A stretch of DNA of 64,000 nt from contig OZ038462.1 in NCBI GenBank assembly GCA_964036295.1, forward strand, positions 2,549,501 through 2,613,500, written 5' to 3'. The stretch is from Plumapathes pennacea (Eukaryota; Cnidaria; Anthozoa; Antipatharia; Myriopathidae). Position numbers and translations under genes: made by a program. The notes below the pieces were generated by a model that saw nothing but the letters and a program-made list of their open reading frames with translations, did not search any database and was not told the origin of the DNA. This document shows positions 12,116 to 35,914 of the stretch, piece by piece; the stretch's first letter is position 1; the number at the start of each line of letters is the position of its first letter.

Positions 12116-12748
12116 GATAGAATACACAAGAAATTAGGACGTTTGCTCAAATATGTCCTTACTTCTCAGACACAAATTTACACATAATATCATTATTTTT
12201 CTCTAAGTCAGTGACAATATTAGAGTGCGTCAGTGTGTCTTGGTCCCTTGAATGCACAAGAAACACAGAAAGCGTATCCAAATTGAAGCAATGTTTTACA
12301 AAATACTGCAAAAACAGTACTTAAATTTACAGCAAAAAACCTCTTGAGCTGAAAGGAAGTAACAGTCAGACTTCCTGAGAATCTCAATACAAATAAATAT
12401 TGCTAAATATAAAATAATTACACAATTTCAAATTATTATTGCATTACTGCCTGCAGTGTTTCAATCTCGCTCAAAATGTAAAGTGAGCCCTAGTGGTGTA
12501 CTTTGGAGGGAAATGAAGCAATGTACAATCATGTAAAATTTGTAATACCTCAATAATATGGACACCACTTAAAGTGAAAGTCCACAACTTAAAGTATAAT
12601 AATAAAGACAGTACAACAGTACAGTACATCAGGAACCCACACCAGAAAGCAGATTGTCTGACAGTGGTCCAGTTTTACAAGATCTGTTGATGCATATCTA
12701 TTATGTCTTCATTGTTTTCAGTATTGAACGGTAACATTATTTCCAATT

Positions 12749-12784
<36 letters not shown>

Positions 12785-13546
12785 GTTTCAGCATCTCTTG
12801 CATTTTCCTGGTACACCATACTGTACTTGTGGTTTGCTTCATTTTTATTACTGGTATTATATTTTGCTCTTTTAATCCGCTCAGAATACAAATTCTCCCG
12901 ACCATTCAAAAAGAAAATGTATGAGAATAATGATAGAGCTGAGAATTGAAAGCTCAATCAGTATTCATCTGCTCATACTACCATGTACCTGTAACAAACA
13001 GAGATGTACAGTAGCTAAGTAAAAAGCATGCTAGTTTAGAATTGAACAGTAGAAGGCGCTCTGCTCAATGCCCTTTATCGGACAATTACCGGCCAAATTT
13101 CAGCAAGCAATGTGGTGGTTCTAAGCTGGTGCAATTCTCCAGCACTTAGCAAATTTTCCATGATGCATGATATACCTCTGGTGACAAAGCAGTGACTAAT
13201 ATTGATGATTTAATCTGGGCAAGCTGTTGAATGGCAATGTTAACTGTATTTTATGATCTACACTGTACAAAATTATACTGCAGTACCTCATTACATGAAA
13301 TATTTTTGACACCATAATTTCAAGAATTTCAGTAACTAAAAACATCAAATTTAGAAATTCAAAAAGTGACCTTGTAACATTTTCAAAATCACGCCATAAT
13401 TGTGTCGCAAAAATGTCATGTAATAAAAGTATAAAGAATTTAATGTTTGGTTTTGTCACTTTGACAAGAATAATGGTTTAGCAGTAATAAAACCATATTA
13501 TTACCAGTAAACTATAAATTACTGATCATTTGACAATCAATTTATG
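12116..13546. other. Gap between convergent JIP and RING gene 3' ends
   Basis: No gene seen. It holds 3' UTRs, with AATAAA candidates for the plus-strand gene (for example near 12600), and a (CT)n microsatellite at about 12751-12782. Confidence 0.7.
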
Positions 13547-16500
13547 TCAGAGATCTCCAAGGAAATCAACAACTTCAGACAGTTCTCTTTTCTTAGCTTC
13601 TTGATGTGCCCAACGGTCCTCTGCCAACCTCGGAGTTATCTTCCATCGGTCATGGTAGATCCGTTGCCGGCAAGCAGGGCATTTCTTGCCCCCTGCCAAA
13701 GAAAGCACACAAATAGTGAGGCTCACTGACTTGGAGACCATTTTTGATTGAAATGATATCACAGTTCATATGATGGGAAACATGACTCCTAGAAAAATTT
13801 CTAAGAAACAATAAATTCAGTAAAACACAAGGTGATGATTTGATTGATGCAAGTCTTAAAATTGGACCAGATTGGATAAGGTAAAAAAAATCACCAAGTG
13901 TCAGTGTTGTTGTTGCTCACCTTGAAATGGAGGAGTCTTGAGGTATTTATCAAGGCAGCCAAAGTGGAAAATGTGGGTGCAATAGACACGCTCAACATAC
14001 TTGTCATCATTTGGGTCTGTAACAACATCCTAAAAAGAAGATAAACATCTATAAATTCAGACCCATATAAAATAGTAAAACCAATATGCATGTTTTTGTC
14101 CACCTAAAATGAGTGACTTTACCAACCACATATACCAACTCCCTTACTGACTAGTACAACTTGTTAACACCAGCAGCTCACCTTGGGATCATCAGGTAGT
14201 GCTCTTTCGTGACATAGTGCACAAGTCTCCTGTGGATACCGCCTCACACAGTCAGTCACCAAGAAGTCACAAGCAATCCTCAGAGAAGGCTTTGGTTCAA
14301 ATGGCGGATCCCTGATAGTTATAGGGAAAGAAAAAATAAGATCACAAAACAATGAATAAACACATACAGTTAATGACCGTGGGAAAGCATTGGCTTGAGT
14401 TGCTGAACAATATTAGACCCTTTCCAGGTATATCGCCCATGTCAAAAACACCGCCTGTTAGAGTCTAAAAGCTTTTCACAAAGACACAATTTGGAAACCT
14501 ACTTGTCTCTTTGAAAGAAAGGGATTAGCTAATGGGAAGGGGGCTGCTCAATATTGTACCTACTTTGGTTTCCGTCGAATAGGGGGCTCAACACATTGTC
14601 TGGTCATATCCACAGCTTGGCCAATAAATACACGACTCAGGTTCTCAGGAAAGTTTGACTCCTTCAGATCAACCCTGTGAACAAGAAAGGAACAAACCAA
14701 GGAATCTTATCATGATTTACATTTTGTTGAGGCTAAATGCAATTTAAGTTAGATTTAACAGGGGGAGTTCTGGGCCCTTGCTAACAAAACACATGGTTTG
14801 CTTCCTGCCTATAGTGTTACCAAAAGTCATATATCTCCTGGGCCCAGTTTTTCAAAAGTCGATTAAGCTAATCCAGGATTAACGAAATTATTTCTCTCAA
14901 CCTCTCTCCCAATAAATTGCAGAGTTTTGTTTGAAGATGGATTAGAAAGTTTGTTCCAGCTTAAAACGTTATCAAGAAAGTCGTTGAAGACAAAATTTTC
15001 ACGTTTTCAGACTTATAAATGACAAGAAAGTTTAGACCTAATCCAGGATTAACCTAATCATGCTTTGAAAAACTGGGCCCTGGACAACAAATCCACATAC
15101 CGTACTGCATCAGTGGGGTAATTATCTGGAAGTGTCATTTTGACATCAAAGGAATATCTACAAGAAAATACAAAAACGACAAACAACCCTTTTATTCTCA
15201 CGATCATATTTGCAGATTCTCTCAAATAACCAAAGGAAAAGGCATGGGTGATATAGTGGGACTCTATTGCTCTTTAACTGTTTTGCTCCTAAGCTCAAAA
15301 TGAAGATTAGAACTGGTAGTTTTATCAGCTTTAATCTGACCAAGCCGTCAAAAACCAAGTTCTACATAATGTATGATATATATTTGGTGAGAAACTGAAG
15401 GAGAAAATGGTATTTTATCACTCTTCTATCTCTTAAAAAGTTGGAGTGGGAGAGTTATGTGAGTTTATAGCAAGAGACAAAATACAAGAGTTGGAGACCT
15501 GAACTTGCACGAGAATGGAGGGAAAAAAGTGGGAGAGAAAGCATGGCAGGTCTGTGAGCCAGAATTTTTTTTCCAGGAAATTGAGTGTAGCCCACCTATT
15601 GTGCTGGATATTGATGTTCAAGATGCCAGCCTTTTGCTTAACTTTTAACTGGTCCCTGTCAGAATTAAGAAGACTCTTCTTGATGTACTGTAGCTCTTCT
15701 GAACACACAATCAGCGGGTTGTCGTCCAGAAACTTTCTCACAAACACCAGGAGCGAAAGAACCTTTGACCCAAACATGTACATTATATTTCATGAGTACA
15801 TTAGTACCAGAATGCATCACATCAAACACAAAATTATGCATCAATATTGATATCTGTCAACACATTTTGTCTAAACAGTGCACTGTACTTATTACAAATT
15901 AGAACAAAACTTTATGTACAGTAATAACAACAACCATACCTGTCTCCTTCCTAAGAACTTCTTGATTTCTTGGTCACACACTTCGGTCAACTTTGCCAAC
16001 AGAGCTGGAGAGAGTGTTTTACTTTTGAGTTCTGACAAAATAGGCCCATCTGGGTAGTCATCTGAGAACTGTAAGAGAACTCTCAAACTCTTGAACCTGG
16101 TTCTTCTGCAATAGATATGCAATATATATATGGTAAATGGTTTGAACCCAGGAGTGTGAACAGTATGTTGGTATGTGATTGTCCAGGCGTCAGTAGTCTC
16201 TGGACCGTTGTTGGTGACTGATGTTTCAACTACAGTCGAACCCCGCTATTTCGAACTCGGTTAATTCAAAGTCCCCGTCAATAAAGCCAACTATCCATAT
16301 TGCTAAGCTTTCCATAAATTGAATGTAAACGCTGTATATAAAATGTCTCACTCGTCAGAGACTGAAAAAGAAAATTGAATTTGACCACTCTCAACAGTTA
16401 ACTGAAAATAATCTTGGAATCTGCTATAAAGTGTTCGTTTTCAAGGGTCTTTTTAGAAGGAAAGCGATATTGAAAAAAAAAAAAAAGGAATGAATGTCGA

Positions 16501-16685
16501 CCGGCATATTTTTTTATATTTAACAATCATTTTTTTAACAGAACTCACGTTATCCGAACATTTACAGCAGCTGGGTGGCAAGAGATTATTTGTGATCCTT
16601 CCACTTTCTCTAGAATCTTCTTCTGGACATCATCCAGCTCTTCTTGGATAAATTTTAGCGTGTCTGGATTACTCACGCCCGCCAT
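13547..16685 (-). CDS. RWD-like and RING-H2 domain protein, probable E3 ubiquitin ligase, 340 aa
   Basis: Eight exons: 16685-16549, 16105-15940, 15762-15596, 15157-15101, 14674-14564, 14311-14182, 14029-13921, 13692-13547 (1023 nt). Two RWD-type signatures are visible: LLQFSDDYPDGP in the N-terminal third and KMTLPDNYPTDA near the middle. The C-terminus is a RING-H2 finger at about residues 243-301: CALC ... YCTHIFHFGC ... CPAC, giving C-x2-C, C-x-H-x2-H-x2-C and C-x2-C zinc ligands. RING fingers recruit E2 enzymes, and RWD folds are protein-binding modules that also occur in the ligase RNF25. The sequence does not otherwise look like RNF25, so I give no symbol. The start at 16685 is the first ATG of an open exon 306 bp from the divergent NIPSNAP start. 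Confidence 0.9.
14840..15080. mobile_element. MITE with GGGCCCAGTTTTTC terminal inverted repeats
   Basis: The left end GGGCCCAGTTTTTCAAAAG and right end CTTTGAAAAACTGGGCCC are inverted copies. Inside, AATCCAGGATTAAC occurs twice, in the same orientation. It lies in an intron of the RING gene. A related core (TCTAATCCAGGATTAGCCTAAT) occurs at about 62009-62035. Confidence 0.8.
15240..15420. repeat. Copy of the 'CCTAAGCTCAAAATG ... GGTGAGAAAC' interspersed repeat
   Basis: Shares motifs (AATTGATAGTTCAATCAGC-like core, CAAAAACCAAGTTCT, TATATTTGGTGAGAAAC, GGAGAAAAT) with 56039-56250 and, more loosely, with 24266-24480 and 43135-43200. It lies in an intron of the RING gene. Confidence 0.6.
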
Positions 16686-16991
16686 TTTGTTAGTGGAACT
16701 ACCTCATTCCCAGTGCTTTCCGCGCGTGCGTTTGGGGACTGGAACTGATCTGAGCGGCAGCGCGTTAAAGGCGCTGCAAATTTGCCAATCGAAACGGAAT
16801 TTTGAGTGAAAAGCTCCCTGTTATTTACAGTTCTCTGATGTGAGCAGTCCAATTCCCTGAACGGTATCACAATCGCGATATGATTACAAACGCTCGGAAA
16901 TGTGTCGGAATTTTTCGGAGGTTTTCCGCAGGAAGCCGAGTCCCAGTTCTTTTCTCGGCCACCTCCACAAAGCAGTCACCTTGGAGGAAAG
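16686..16991. promoter_or_regulatory. Shared upstream region of divergent RING and NIPSNAP genes
   Basis: 306 bp between opposing start codons. It is richer in CG dinucleotides than its surroundings (for example CGCGCGTGCG near 16720). A bidirectional promoter is the natural reading, inferred from layout. Confidence 0.55.
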
Positions 16992-19900
16992 ATGAATAGA
17001 TTGTTTTGTACTCAAAATCGTTTAGCTCGTGGCCTGCATTTGGCGTTTCTTAGCAAACATTTTTCCGTAGCAGCTCGTAGATGTGCAGACAGCAGTCCTG
17101 ACAATGGCGTGTACGAGCTTCGGACGTATAAGGTGAAACCCAAGAGTTTTGGTAAGCATGCAAATATGCATAGATCAATTCCAGCTGTAACCATCTCCCC
17201 CGGGCAACCCCGGGGATTTGTCAGACCTGGTTTCCCTGGGGGCGGAGAATTTGCACGAGAACCGTGAAAATTTAATAGGAAAAGATTGGGAGATTGATTG
17301 AAATTGCTAGCTTTTCCTTGCCCAGGGGCGGGGAATTTGTATCCACGCATTAAAAGTCCCCGGTGTCGTCCCAGGGAGGAGAGATGGTAACAGCTGGAAT
17401 TGATAGATGCATCACAGCTGTAGTGTTACAGTTTACTATAAACTAAGTCTACTCGTAAAGAGCGCACTGAGGTAGCTACTGATCTGTAGCCGGGTGACTC
17501 TGAAGATGTAGCTATTTACAAATTACTAAGAACAACATCTTATTGAAAACCAGCCCACTATAGTTGCTTCATTTTTCTATGAAATCCCGTTTATTAAGTA
17601 AAAGTTAGCTAGTTAATAACATGATGTAAATATTGTTAATATGTAAATATTGTTTTGTCCAATCCTAGACCACAGTTTTGTAAATAATGTTCTATAAATA
17701 TTCATCTGTAACTGTGGTAAATAAAATGCGGAAAAAAACATAAATGCTTGAATAACCCACACCCCCCCCCCCCCCCAACAAGGTCAATTTTTAAATTAAG
17801 CCCCCCCCCCCTCACTAATAACCCCCTCCCCCTCCCCCCACTTGGTTATGCTTTCAGAAACATCAGCTCCGCAAACTTCTTATGTATGCTGCAAACCTAA
17901 AATCTTGCATTCCTACATTTTTTTATTTTTTTTTCTGGCACTCAAAAAGCCTGAGGGATGGATTTCCAGTCACATGGTGGCCGATTTTGGACCCAATGCA
18001 AAGGGCCTATTCATTAGTGAAAGTGTGAGATTTTGTATTATATTGAATTCACATGTCTTTCATCTTGTAGGTAAATTTTTGGAGACTGCAAACGAAGTAG
18101 TTCCAACACTAAGAGTTGCCCATTCCCCTGTTACTGGATACTGGTCAACTGAACTTGGAGGTCTTAATGAAGTCGTGCATATCTGGAGATATGGTTTGTA
18201 TAAATATTTATCATTATACGTACTAGTAGTCCCGCAGACCCTAGCTAACCACCCCTTTCCTGATACCTGCACAGGTGAAAAGCCACTTCACTTAGTCCTG
18301 CATGCACCAATTCTTATTTCATGGAATACTGGTATAGATGTTGCCTTTTCTGTCCAGGAAAGGGTATAGATTTTGTCTTTTTGACCTGTTATAGGCTGCT
18401 ATTGTTGGTATGAGATGACAAGTGTACTATGAAACAGGTTATGGAATTAGCAAAAATGTCTGGTCTGAAGTAGACGTGTCAGAGTTTTGAGAACCCTGTG
18501 GCACCCACCCAAATTCTGAGGAGTACTCCCTTGGATTTCTACATACTGAAATGTTGTGGTCAGTGCAATTTAATAGTTTCATTTTTGACATTAAACCATG
18601 CAGAGACTGCTTCTTTTGACAGATAACTTCGCCCACCGAACGGCTGTCAGGAAGGCTCTAAGTGAGGATGAACAGTGGAAAAAAGATGGCATCGGTAAAC
18701 TTATCAACCACATGAGAAAACAGGTGAACAGGAATAAAAGTTGAACCATCCCTCACCATGCAGGGTTCGAAATTAATGGTTGTTCAGTTGTCCCAGACAA
18801 CTGAAAATATGCTGAGGCAACCAAATAGTGTGCATGCACCTGGCCATCCCTTGGGCAACCAATAGCTTTCAGAAAAATCATCCAATAGTGCTGATCAATG
18901 GTGCAACTTTTGAACACATTGAAACATCAAACTAAGAAGATGTGGGGTACCAAAAGATTGAATACTCATTCTAACAAAGAAATGCTCTGAAACAATCTTA
19001 AAACTCAATGAGATAGATTATCTTGTGTCTTGTTCTGCTGCAGCAGAAGAAATGATTATTTTGCTTCACCTATATGTTGTACTAGTTCCAGGTGGCTCTG
19101 TACTGGAAAATATATATCCTATGGATACTCTGTACCGGCTGATGGATGAGTCTAGTGGAATCTCTGTACTACAACTTAGTGTATTTTGTACAGGGCAGAT
19201 TGGGGCCGAATGAGACCCAAATAAGAGCTGACAATTAATTTGTGGCTGTGTGTTATTTCAGGAAAACTTGGTCATGAATGCTGTGCCATGGTACAAAGTG
19301 AAGCCCCCAATGACCACGAATGGTGAGTGTCTGTAACATGCAATTTTCCCCATTGCAATTTTTCCCCTTTTAAGCATCTCACCAAATATGTATTAATGCA
19401 TGCCCAGAATATCTCACAGTTGGGTTAGCTGGTTTTTTAGCCCAGCTGGTATCATTAATTTTGTCTATTTGAGTATAATAGGTGTATATGAGTTGCGTTG
19501 CTACTCAATCAAACCTGGCAAGGCAGAGCAGTGGTTTCACAGAATCCAGCAAGGACTCCCTGCCCGTTGTGAGCTGTCAGAGCCTGCTGGCATTTGGTTC
19601 AGTGAGATTGGACCACTCAGCACAGGTGAGACTGTGATGAACTTCAACTTCTCCTTCAGTACCTCACCAGAGATACATCATACAGTATAGAGAATTTACC
19701 ACTTGATAGTTCACTCAGATGGAAGCTGATTGGCCTATCAGTTCTCATTATATCACTCACACATTTTCTTCTTGAGTAGTTAGGAGAATTTCTATTCTGA
19801 GCTCAGGAGTGAAAGGTTATGATCATAGGATAGTGTTGCTCAAGTCAAAGCTCTTTATTACTACAGCGTGAACGTCTGTGGTTTGGTTTACTCGTTTTAT

Positions 19901-20362
19901 ATTTGTACTGACAGTATACTATGTTTTTGTTGTTGTTTTTGTTTTGTTTATGCTCTTGCAGCTGTAGTTTTATGGCCATACAAGAGTCTTGATGAACGTA
20001 TCGAGTTGCGCAAAGCTGCTCTGGGAATCGAAGAATGGGTCGAAGCAGGTGAATATCTTGATATGTTCTGTAATTTTATATTAGATGGTATAGGGACAAA
20101 GCATGACAATGTACGGTCGGAGGTGGTCGGTATGATATCGGATGTGGTCGATGCCTTGTCCGTATGGTCTAGTTGACTCTGAAAATTGGTCCACTTCCTA
20201 ATTTGACTCTGTCCAGTGTTGTGATTTGTGTTTGTGCCTGGCCAATCTTTGTAGAAACGTAATATCTTGTTCTTTGTCTCTGTAGTGCGAGATTGTACCG
20301 AGTTCGTCACGCACGGGACTAACAAGATACTGGTACCTCTCCCTTTCTCTCCATGGAAATAA
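16992..20362 (+). CDS. NIPSNAP3: NIPSNAP family mitochondrial protein, 250 aa
   Basis: Seven exons: 16992-17151, 18071-18193, 18623-18723, 19262-19322, 19482-19625, 19962-20048, 20286-20362 (753 nt). NIPSNAPs are mitochondrial proteins with a dimeric alpha-beta barrel fold, linked in vertebrates to mitophagy signalling. The N-terminus (MNRLFCTQNRLARGLHLAFL) is basic and lacks acidic residues, as in a matrix-targeting peptide. Two NIPSNAP modules follow: GVYELRTYKVKP (about 37) through VVHIWRYDNFAHR, and GVYELRCYSIKPGKAEQW (about 149) through VVLWPYKSLDERIELRKAAL. The C-terminus ILVPLPFSPWK is the usual family ending. At 250 aa it fits the NIPSNAP3 type best, but the exact subtype is not certain. 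A candidate poly(A) signal AATAAA is at 20640-20645. Confidence 0.92.
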
Positions 20363-22671
20363 GCCATCACGCAACCTTGCGGAACACTATGGTCACGCAA
20401 CGCCACTCCGTTGCCTTATAGGAAATTGGAGATAGTTTTCTGCTGTAGGTACTGAAGTTCTTCTCACAAAACTAATTTTCTGTTTCAATGACGTTGTTGC
20501 TAAAAAGACGATGTGTGGTTTTTTTGGGAGGGAAGAATCAAAAGAAATCAACAGCAAATACATGGATTGTGTATTTTAGTAGTCTATAGCATTAGTTAGT
20601 TAGTCTATAATTCTCCCAGAGTTTGTGATGGTCAACGCGAATAAACTTGAGCTAAGAATTTACTCAGTGTGATGAGTTCACTTGGTGTTTGCTTGACAGC
20701 CCATAAAAAAAAGATGTAATGGTTGTAATAAGGCGTGAAACAAACATTTCTATCGTTAGGTTGATCTCACACTCTAAGCCGATTTTTATTCTCAAGAAAA
20801 ATGGAAAATGACATTTTAGAGAACCAAATCTCTTATTGCTCTGGTGGAGCATTCCGGTCAGGCTTCCCAAGAAGCCTCCCAAATTACTGACAGAACCACC
20901 GACAAAACAACATTGCATCAATCGCAGATGTGCTCATCCATGAACGATTTGGAAATTTTAAAGAAAAAGATATAGAGGAAGACAATGCTGTATAAGTATT
21001 TATGGGGGAAGCACGAAAATAGAGTTCCAAAGTGTGACGTCATCATTTTGCAAACCTCTAAACTACATCATGCGATAAACGTAGCTGCTGCAAGAAAGTG
21101 TGCAAAATCTCAAATCGCTATCCCTATTGAAAGCAAAGATACAGAAGTTTAAAGGCCCAAATAGTCCCATATAAAGTTACTCTCTTATTTAGCGTCAGTT
21201 CTAGGAACCGACACCATTTGAACTTCAAAAGCCCAAATTTCAGCTCTTCAATGCCGTAAAGAGGATATTTTGTTTTGTGTGATCTTTTTCCAGGATAGGC
21301 CATTCCGAAGATTTGGACAAAGTCCATTATTTATTTCAGTATATCAATCACGGCATGGAAGAATTTGTATTATGATTTGTGATTACCGTAAAACTACGTA
21401 AATAAGCCTGAAAATACTTTGGTCGAATTTGTGCTATAGGATTAGTGACATACTATATCAGCACTTAATAAACTGGTCATGACTGATTGACATGCCTACT
21501 TTTCCTTTTGACAGCGAGATGTTGTATTTGCTATTGCTAAATTTGCATGTACATCGATAGCAGTTAAAAGATATACCACTAACTCGGCGCACCTTGTAGA
21601 AAATTACCAAAGAATATTCCCCGTATTTTTACGGGAGTCCCGCTAGTGAATTTATATTGTTGTAGACCGATAAACGAACAGTAAACGTGACGTGTGTGAA
21701 CTCAGGGGCGGACGGATGCAGACCGGCTTACACCGGTTTACGGAAACCGGTCAAATTTATTTCTACGCCTCCGGAAATGACAAGGGACGGCGTTTTGCAT
21801 GTGGCCAGGTTTCAGGAAGAGCTTGTCCCCAACCCGTCTAGAAGTTTGCGCTTTCTGCCCTTGCTCATTTGAAAACCCGTCAGATTTTCTCCTGAGTCCG
21901 CCCCTGAATCTCCTAACTCTCAAGAACTCGAAAGATCAACTTCATATCCAGGTTCCTGTACATCGGTAAGAGGCCAGTGTTTGTAATAATTTAACTGATG
22001 TGTTTTAAACAGACCTGTGTGTACAATGCCGGCATGACAATTGCGCAAATTGTGCTGACTGAGGGGATTTAATTTGGTGTTCAAGATAATATATGGTTTG
22101 CGGTGTTCGAGCCATCGAGAGTAAAAGGTGGGAGCGGCTCACACGACTCAAACGCTTTTACCCGCTCCTGTGGTTTAAAAACACGCCCCCTCACCGCGCT
22201 AATTAATTTTGGTTACAAACAAAACTCTGCATGTGCAACACTGTGCACGAGAATTGGTTTGAGGGTGGCAAAGGGTGCTTTCGTGAGAAGTGAATCGATA
22301 ATTTATTTTTTTCGTGAAGTAACTTAAACGAGCCTTGTGAAACTTAATCCATCAATATATAGTGTTCATTACTCCATTATTCTAGTTACTCTAAAATTTC
22401 CATTACTTCATTATCCTAGTTACTCTAAAATTACCATTATTCCATTACTGCAGTCCAGAAAATCTTATCATTCCGTTTCACAAATTACATTATTCCATTG
22501 CTTCAGGGAAATGTTATTGTCGCTGATTATTCCAAATGAACACCGTTATTCTTATTATTACACGAGGTTATTACACGGGAAGGAGTGCAATACAGCGGAG
22601 TATTTTTACGAGTCGGTTTTATTTTTTCGAGCCTGCTTCAGGCGAAAAAAAATAGAACTGACGAGTGAATG

Positions 22672-22734
<63 letters not shown>

Positions 22735-22885
22735 TCCTGCAGCAAAACACGTAACGGATGTGCTGAGCAGTTCAATCAAGCAATCTTGTTCCAGGGTGAG
22801 TCTGGTGTCGGTGCTGACGTAGATCAGAGATGAAAACTCTTGTCAGATCCTTTTTGTCAAGACTGAACACAGGTGACGTGCCGCG
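20363..22885. other. Intergenic region between NIPSNAP and the transporter gene
   Basis: No coding exon recognised. It holds the NIPSNAP 3' UTR, a CCGTATTTTTACGGGAGTCCCGCTAG repeat at about 21620-21645 that recurs at 8727-8752, and an (ATT)n microsatellite at 22672-22733, about 150 bp before the transporter start. Confidence 0.7.
22672..22733. repeat. (ATT)n microsatellite
   Basis: About 20 uninterrupted ATT units. Confidence 0.95.
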
Positions 22886-24178
22886 ATGAGAAAATACGAA
22901 ACCCTGGACAACAACTTGACGAAGGTAGAAATGAACGAAGATTCCGACGTGGATGAAGAAGTTGCGAAGGATCTAACAAGCAAACAAACAGTATCTGTAT
23001 GGAAAACTTCCTTTAACATAATGAACTTTACCACTGGAAGTATTTTTCTGGCAATTCCATACGTCGTTAAGATGGGAGGCATCAGTGCCTTGTTATCCCT
23101 GGTGATCATTCCCTGCGCTCTTTGTTACACGGGGGAAATCCTGATAGAATGTCTTTACAGTAGAGACAGCTTACACGAGGAAAAGATCCGCGTCAGATCA
23201 ACCTACAGAGACATCGGAGAAGCAAGTCTGCCTCGAGTGGGTGGGATACTGGTAGATATTTTCGCGTATGGCGATCTTTTCTTCTCCTCAGTCTTCATGT
23301 TTGTTTTTTATGGTCAGTTGCTCTCGTTTACTCTGCCCTCTCTCCCTCTCACGCAACTCACGTGGGTTCTCGTCATTGCAGTCGTTGTCTTGCCAACCAT
23401 ATTCCTTGAGAAGCTTGGACAGATAGCTTGGTTGAGTGTCGTCGGTATGTCAGCCGTTCTAGTCGTAACCACAGTTGCCATTGGCTATGGATTAAATCGC
23501 ATCTCCGCACAATCTCCTCAAAATTCTGAACTTTTGTTCTGGGACACAGAGAGCGTGGCGCTTGCTGTTGGAATCACTTTCTTCAGCTACGAGTCTCACC
23601 TATTGCTGACAGACATGGAGGAAAGTATGGCTAATCGAGAGAAGTTCGGCAGAGCCCTGTGTGGAGGCTACGCTAGTTTGACGATCATCAAGATCATTTT
23701 CTCCTTGGTTATTTTTTGTGCTTTTGGGCAAGGCACTCAAGAAATTGTTATACATAATCTTCCCGCTGGCTTTATTCAGATAACACTGACTACGCTTTAT
23801 GTAACAAGTACAATTACCACGTTTTCTCTTCTGGTACATGCCGTGATACACAACTTGGAGCACACCCACGCCGCAAAATACCTCATGTCGATCTTGCCTC
23901 GATTGGTTTGGTTCATAGGCACTCGTCTTGTTTTCTTCATTCTCGCTGTTTCGACGGCAATCCAAATACATCATTTTGCTTCTCTTTCGGCTTTCCTTGG
24001 AAGCTTGTTTACACCTCTCGTGACCACAGTTTTCCCATGCGCGTTTCACCTTCGATTGAAGTACAAAGAGTTAAGTTTCTGCGAAATTACTGCAGATGTT
24101 GTTCTAGGAACTGGAGGTCTATTCCTCTCCGTGGTTTTACTTTATTTTTCGTCTAAAAACCTCTTCGACGGTCAGTGA
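22886..24178 (+). CDS. SLC32A1: Vesicular inhibitory amino acid transporter-like protein (SLC32 family), 430 aa, intronless
   Basis: One open reading frame of 430 codons. SLC32A1 (VIAAT/VGAT) loads GABA and glycine into synaptic vesicles using the proton gradient. After a hydrophilic, acidic N-tail of about 40 residues come about ten membrane segments, beginning FNIMNFTTGSIFLAIPYVVK. Family features include CALCYTGEILIECLY, VRSTYRDIGEASLPRVGG, FFSYESHLLLTDMEESM in the middle, and FASLSAFLGSLFTPLVTTVF followed by PCAFHLRLKYKEL near the end. It is shorter than vertebrate VIAAT (about 525 aa), mainly through a reduced N-tail. All other full conserved genes here have many introns, so a retrocopy origin is possible. 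Cnidarians have several such paralogues, so the substrate cannot be assumed to be GABA. Confidence 0.85.
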   Translation: MRKYETLDNNLTKVEMNEDSDVDEEVAKDLTSKQTVSVWKTSFNIMNFTTGSIFLAIPYVVKMGGISALLSLVIIPCALCYTGEILIECLYSRDSLHEEKIRVRSTYRDIGEASLPRVGGILVDIFAYGDLFFSSVFMFVFYGQLLSFTLPSLPLTQLTWVLVIAVVVLPTIFLEKLGQIAWLSVVGMSAVLVVTTVAIGYGLNRISAQSPQNSELLFWDTESVALAVGITFFSYESHLLLTDMEESMANREKFGRALCGGYASLTIIKIIFSLVIFCAFGQGTQEIVIHNLPAGFIQITLTTLYVTSTITTFSLLVHAVIHNLEHTHAAKYLMSILPRLVWFIGTRLVFFILAVSTAIQIHHFASLSAFLGSLFTPLVTTVFPCAFHLRLKYKELSFCEITADVVLGTGGLFLSVVLLYFSSKNLFDGQ

Positions 24179-24981
24179 AGGCTAGCGCCTCATATGCAAT
24201 TAAACACTGCATGCAGTGAACTGCGATGACACATAAGAATAGCAAATACAAAATTAACACCATAATCCTTTCACTCCCAAGCTCAAAATGCGGAGAAAAC
24301 CGTATAGTGATGTTAGTTAGAATTGATAGTTTATTCAACTTTCATCTGTATCACCTCTCAAATTCCTATAAAAATGTAATAATTGTATAATTGTTTCTGT
24401 AATATTTTGTCAGGTTGTGATGCCAATTCTACTCATATAAAAATAATCTAATATAAAACTTGTAAATATATTCTTCCAGTTACTACCGTTCTTCGTTTGC
24501 ATTTCCTTGCATTTTTCAACTCTTGCACTGCTGAAAATCAAATGAAAGCTCTTAATAAGTACACTTTACGCCGTTCTCCATTTCCATACTAAAATATATT
24601 ACCTTTCTGATTTTTGAAAGCTCGCCATTCAGTTTCTGATGGGCCAATCGTGTAGTGAAACCTGAACTACTGATTCCCACGAAAGTCTAATTGTGACTAA
24701 TTTTGAACAACTTCAAATATGACTAATACTAGTGTGAAAGTAACCCAAAGGTGTGAATAGGTGCATTCTGACAACAACGTTTCACGCTGCTCTTCACCAA
24801 TGCTGTCTTTTAACTCATCTTTTTTCAAATTGAGTATAAATAAAATAATGCATTAACCGTATGCGGGGCCTGCAGATATCTCGCCTTCTACAGTACTTTT
24901 AGCTATTCGTCATGTTTAACACATCATAGACTTGACTGTCGGCGGGGCCCGCAGAGATCTCGCCTTCTGGAGTACTTTTAG

Positions 24982-35914
<10,933 letters not shown>

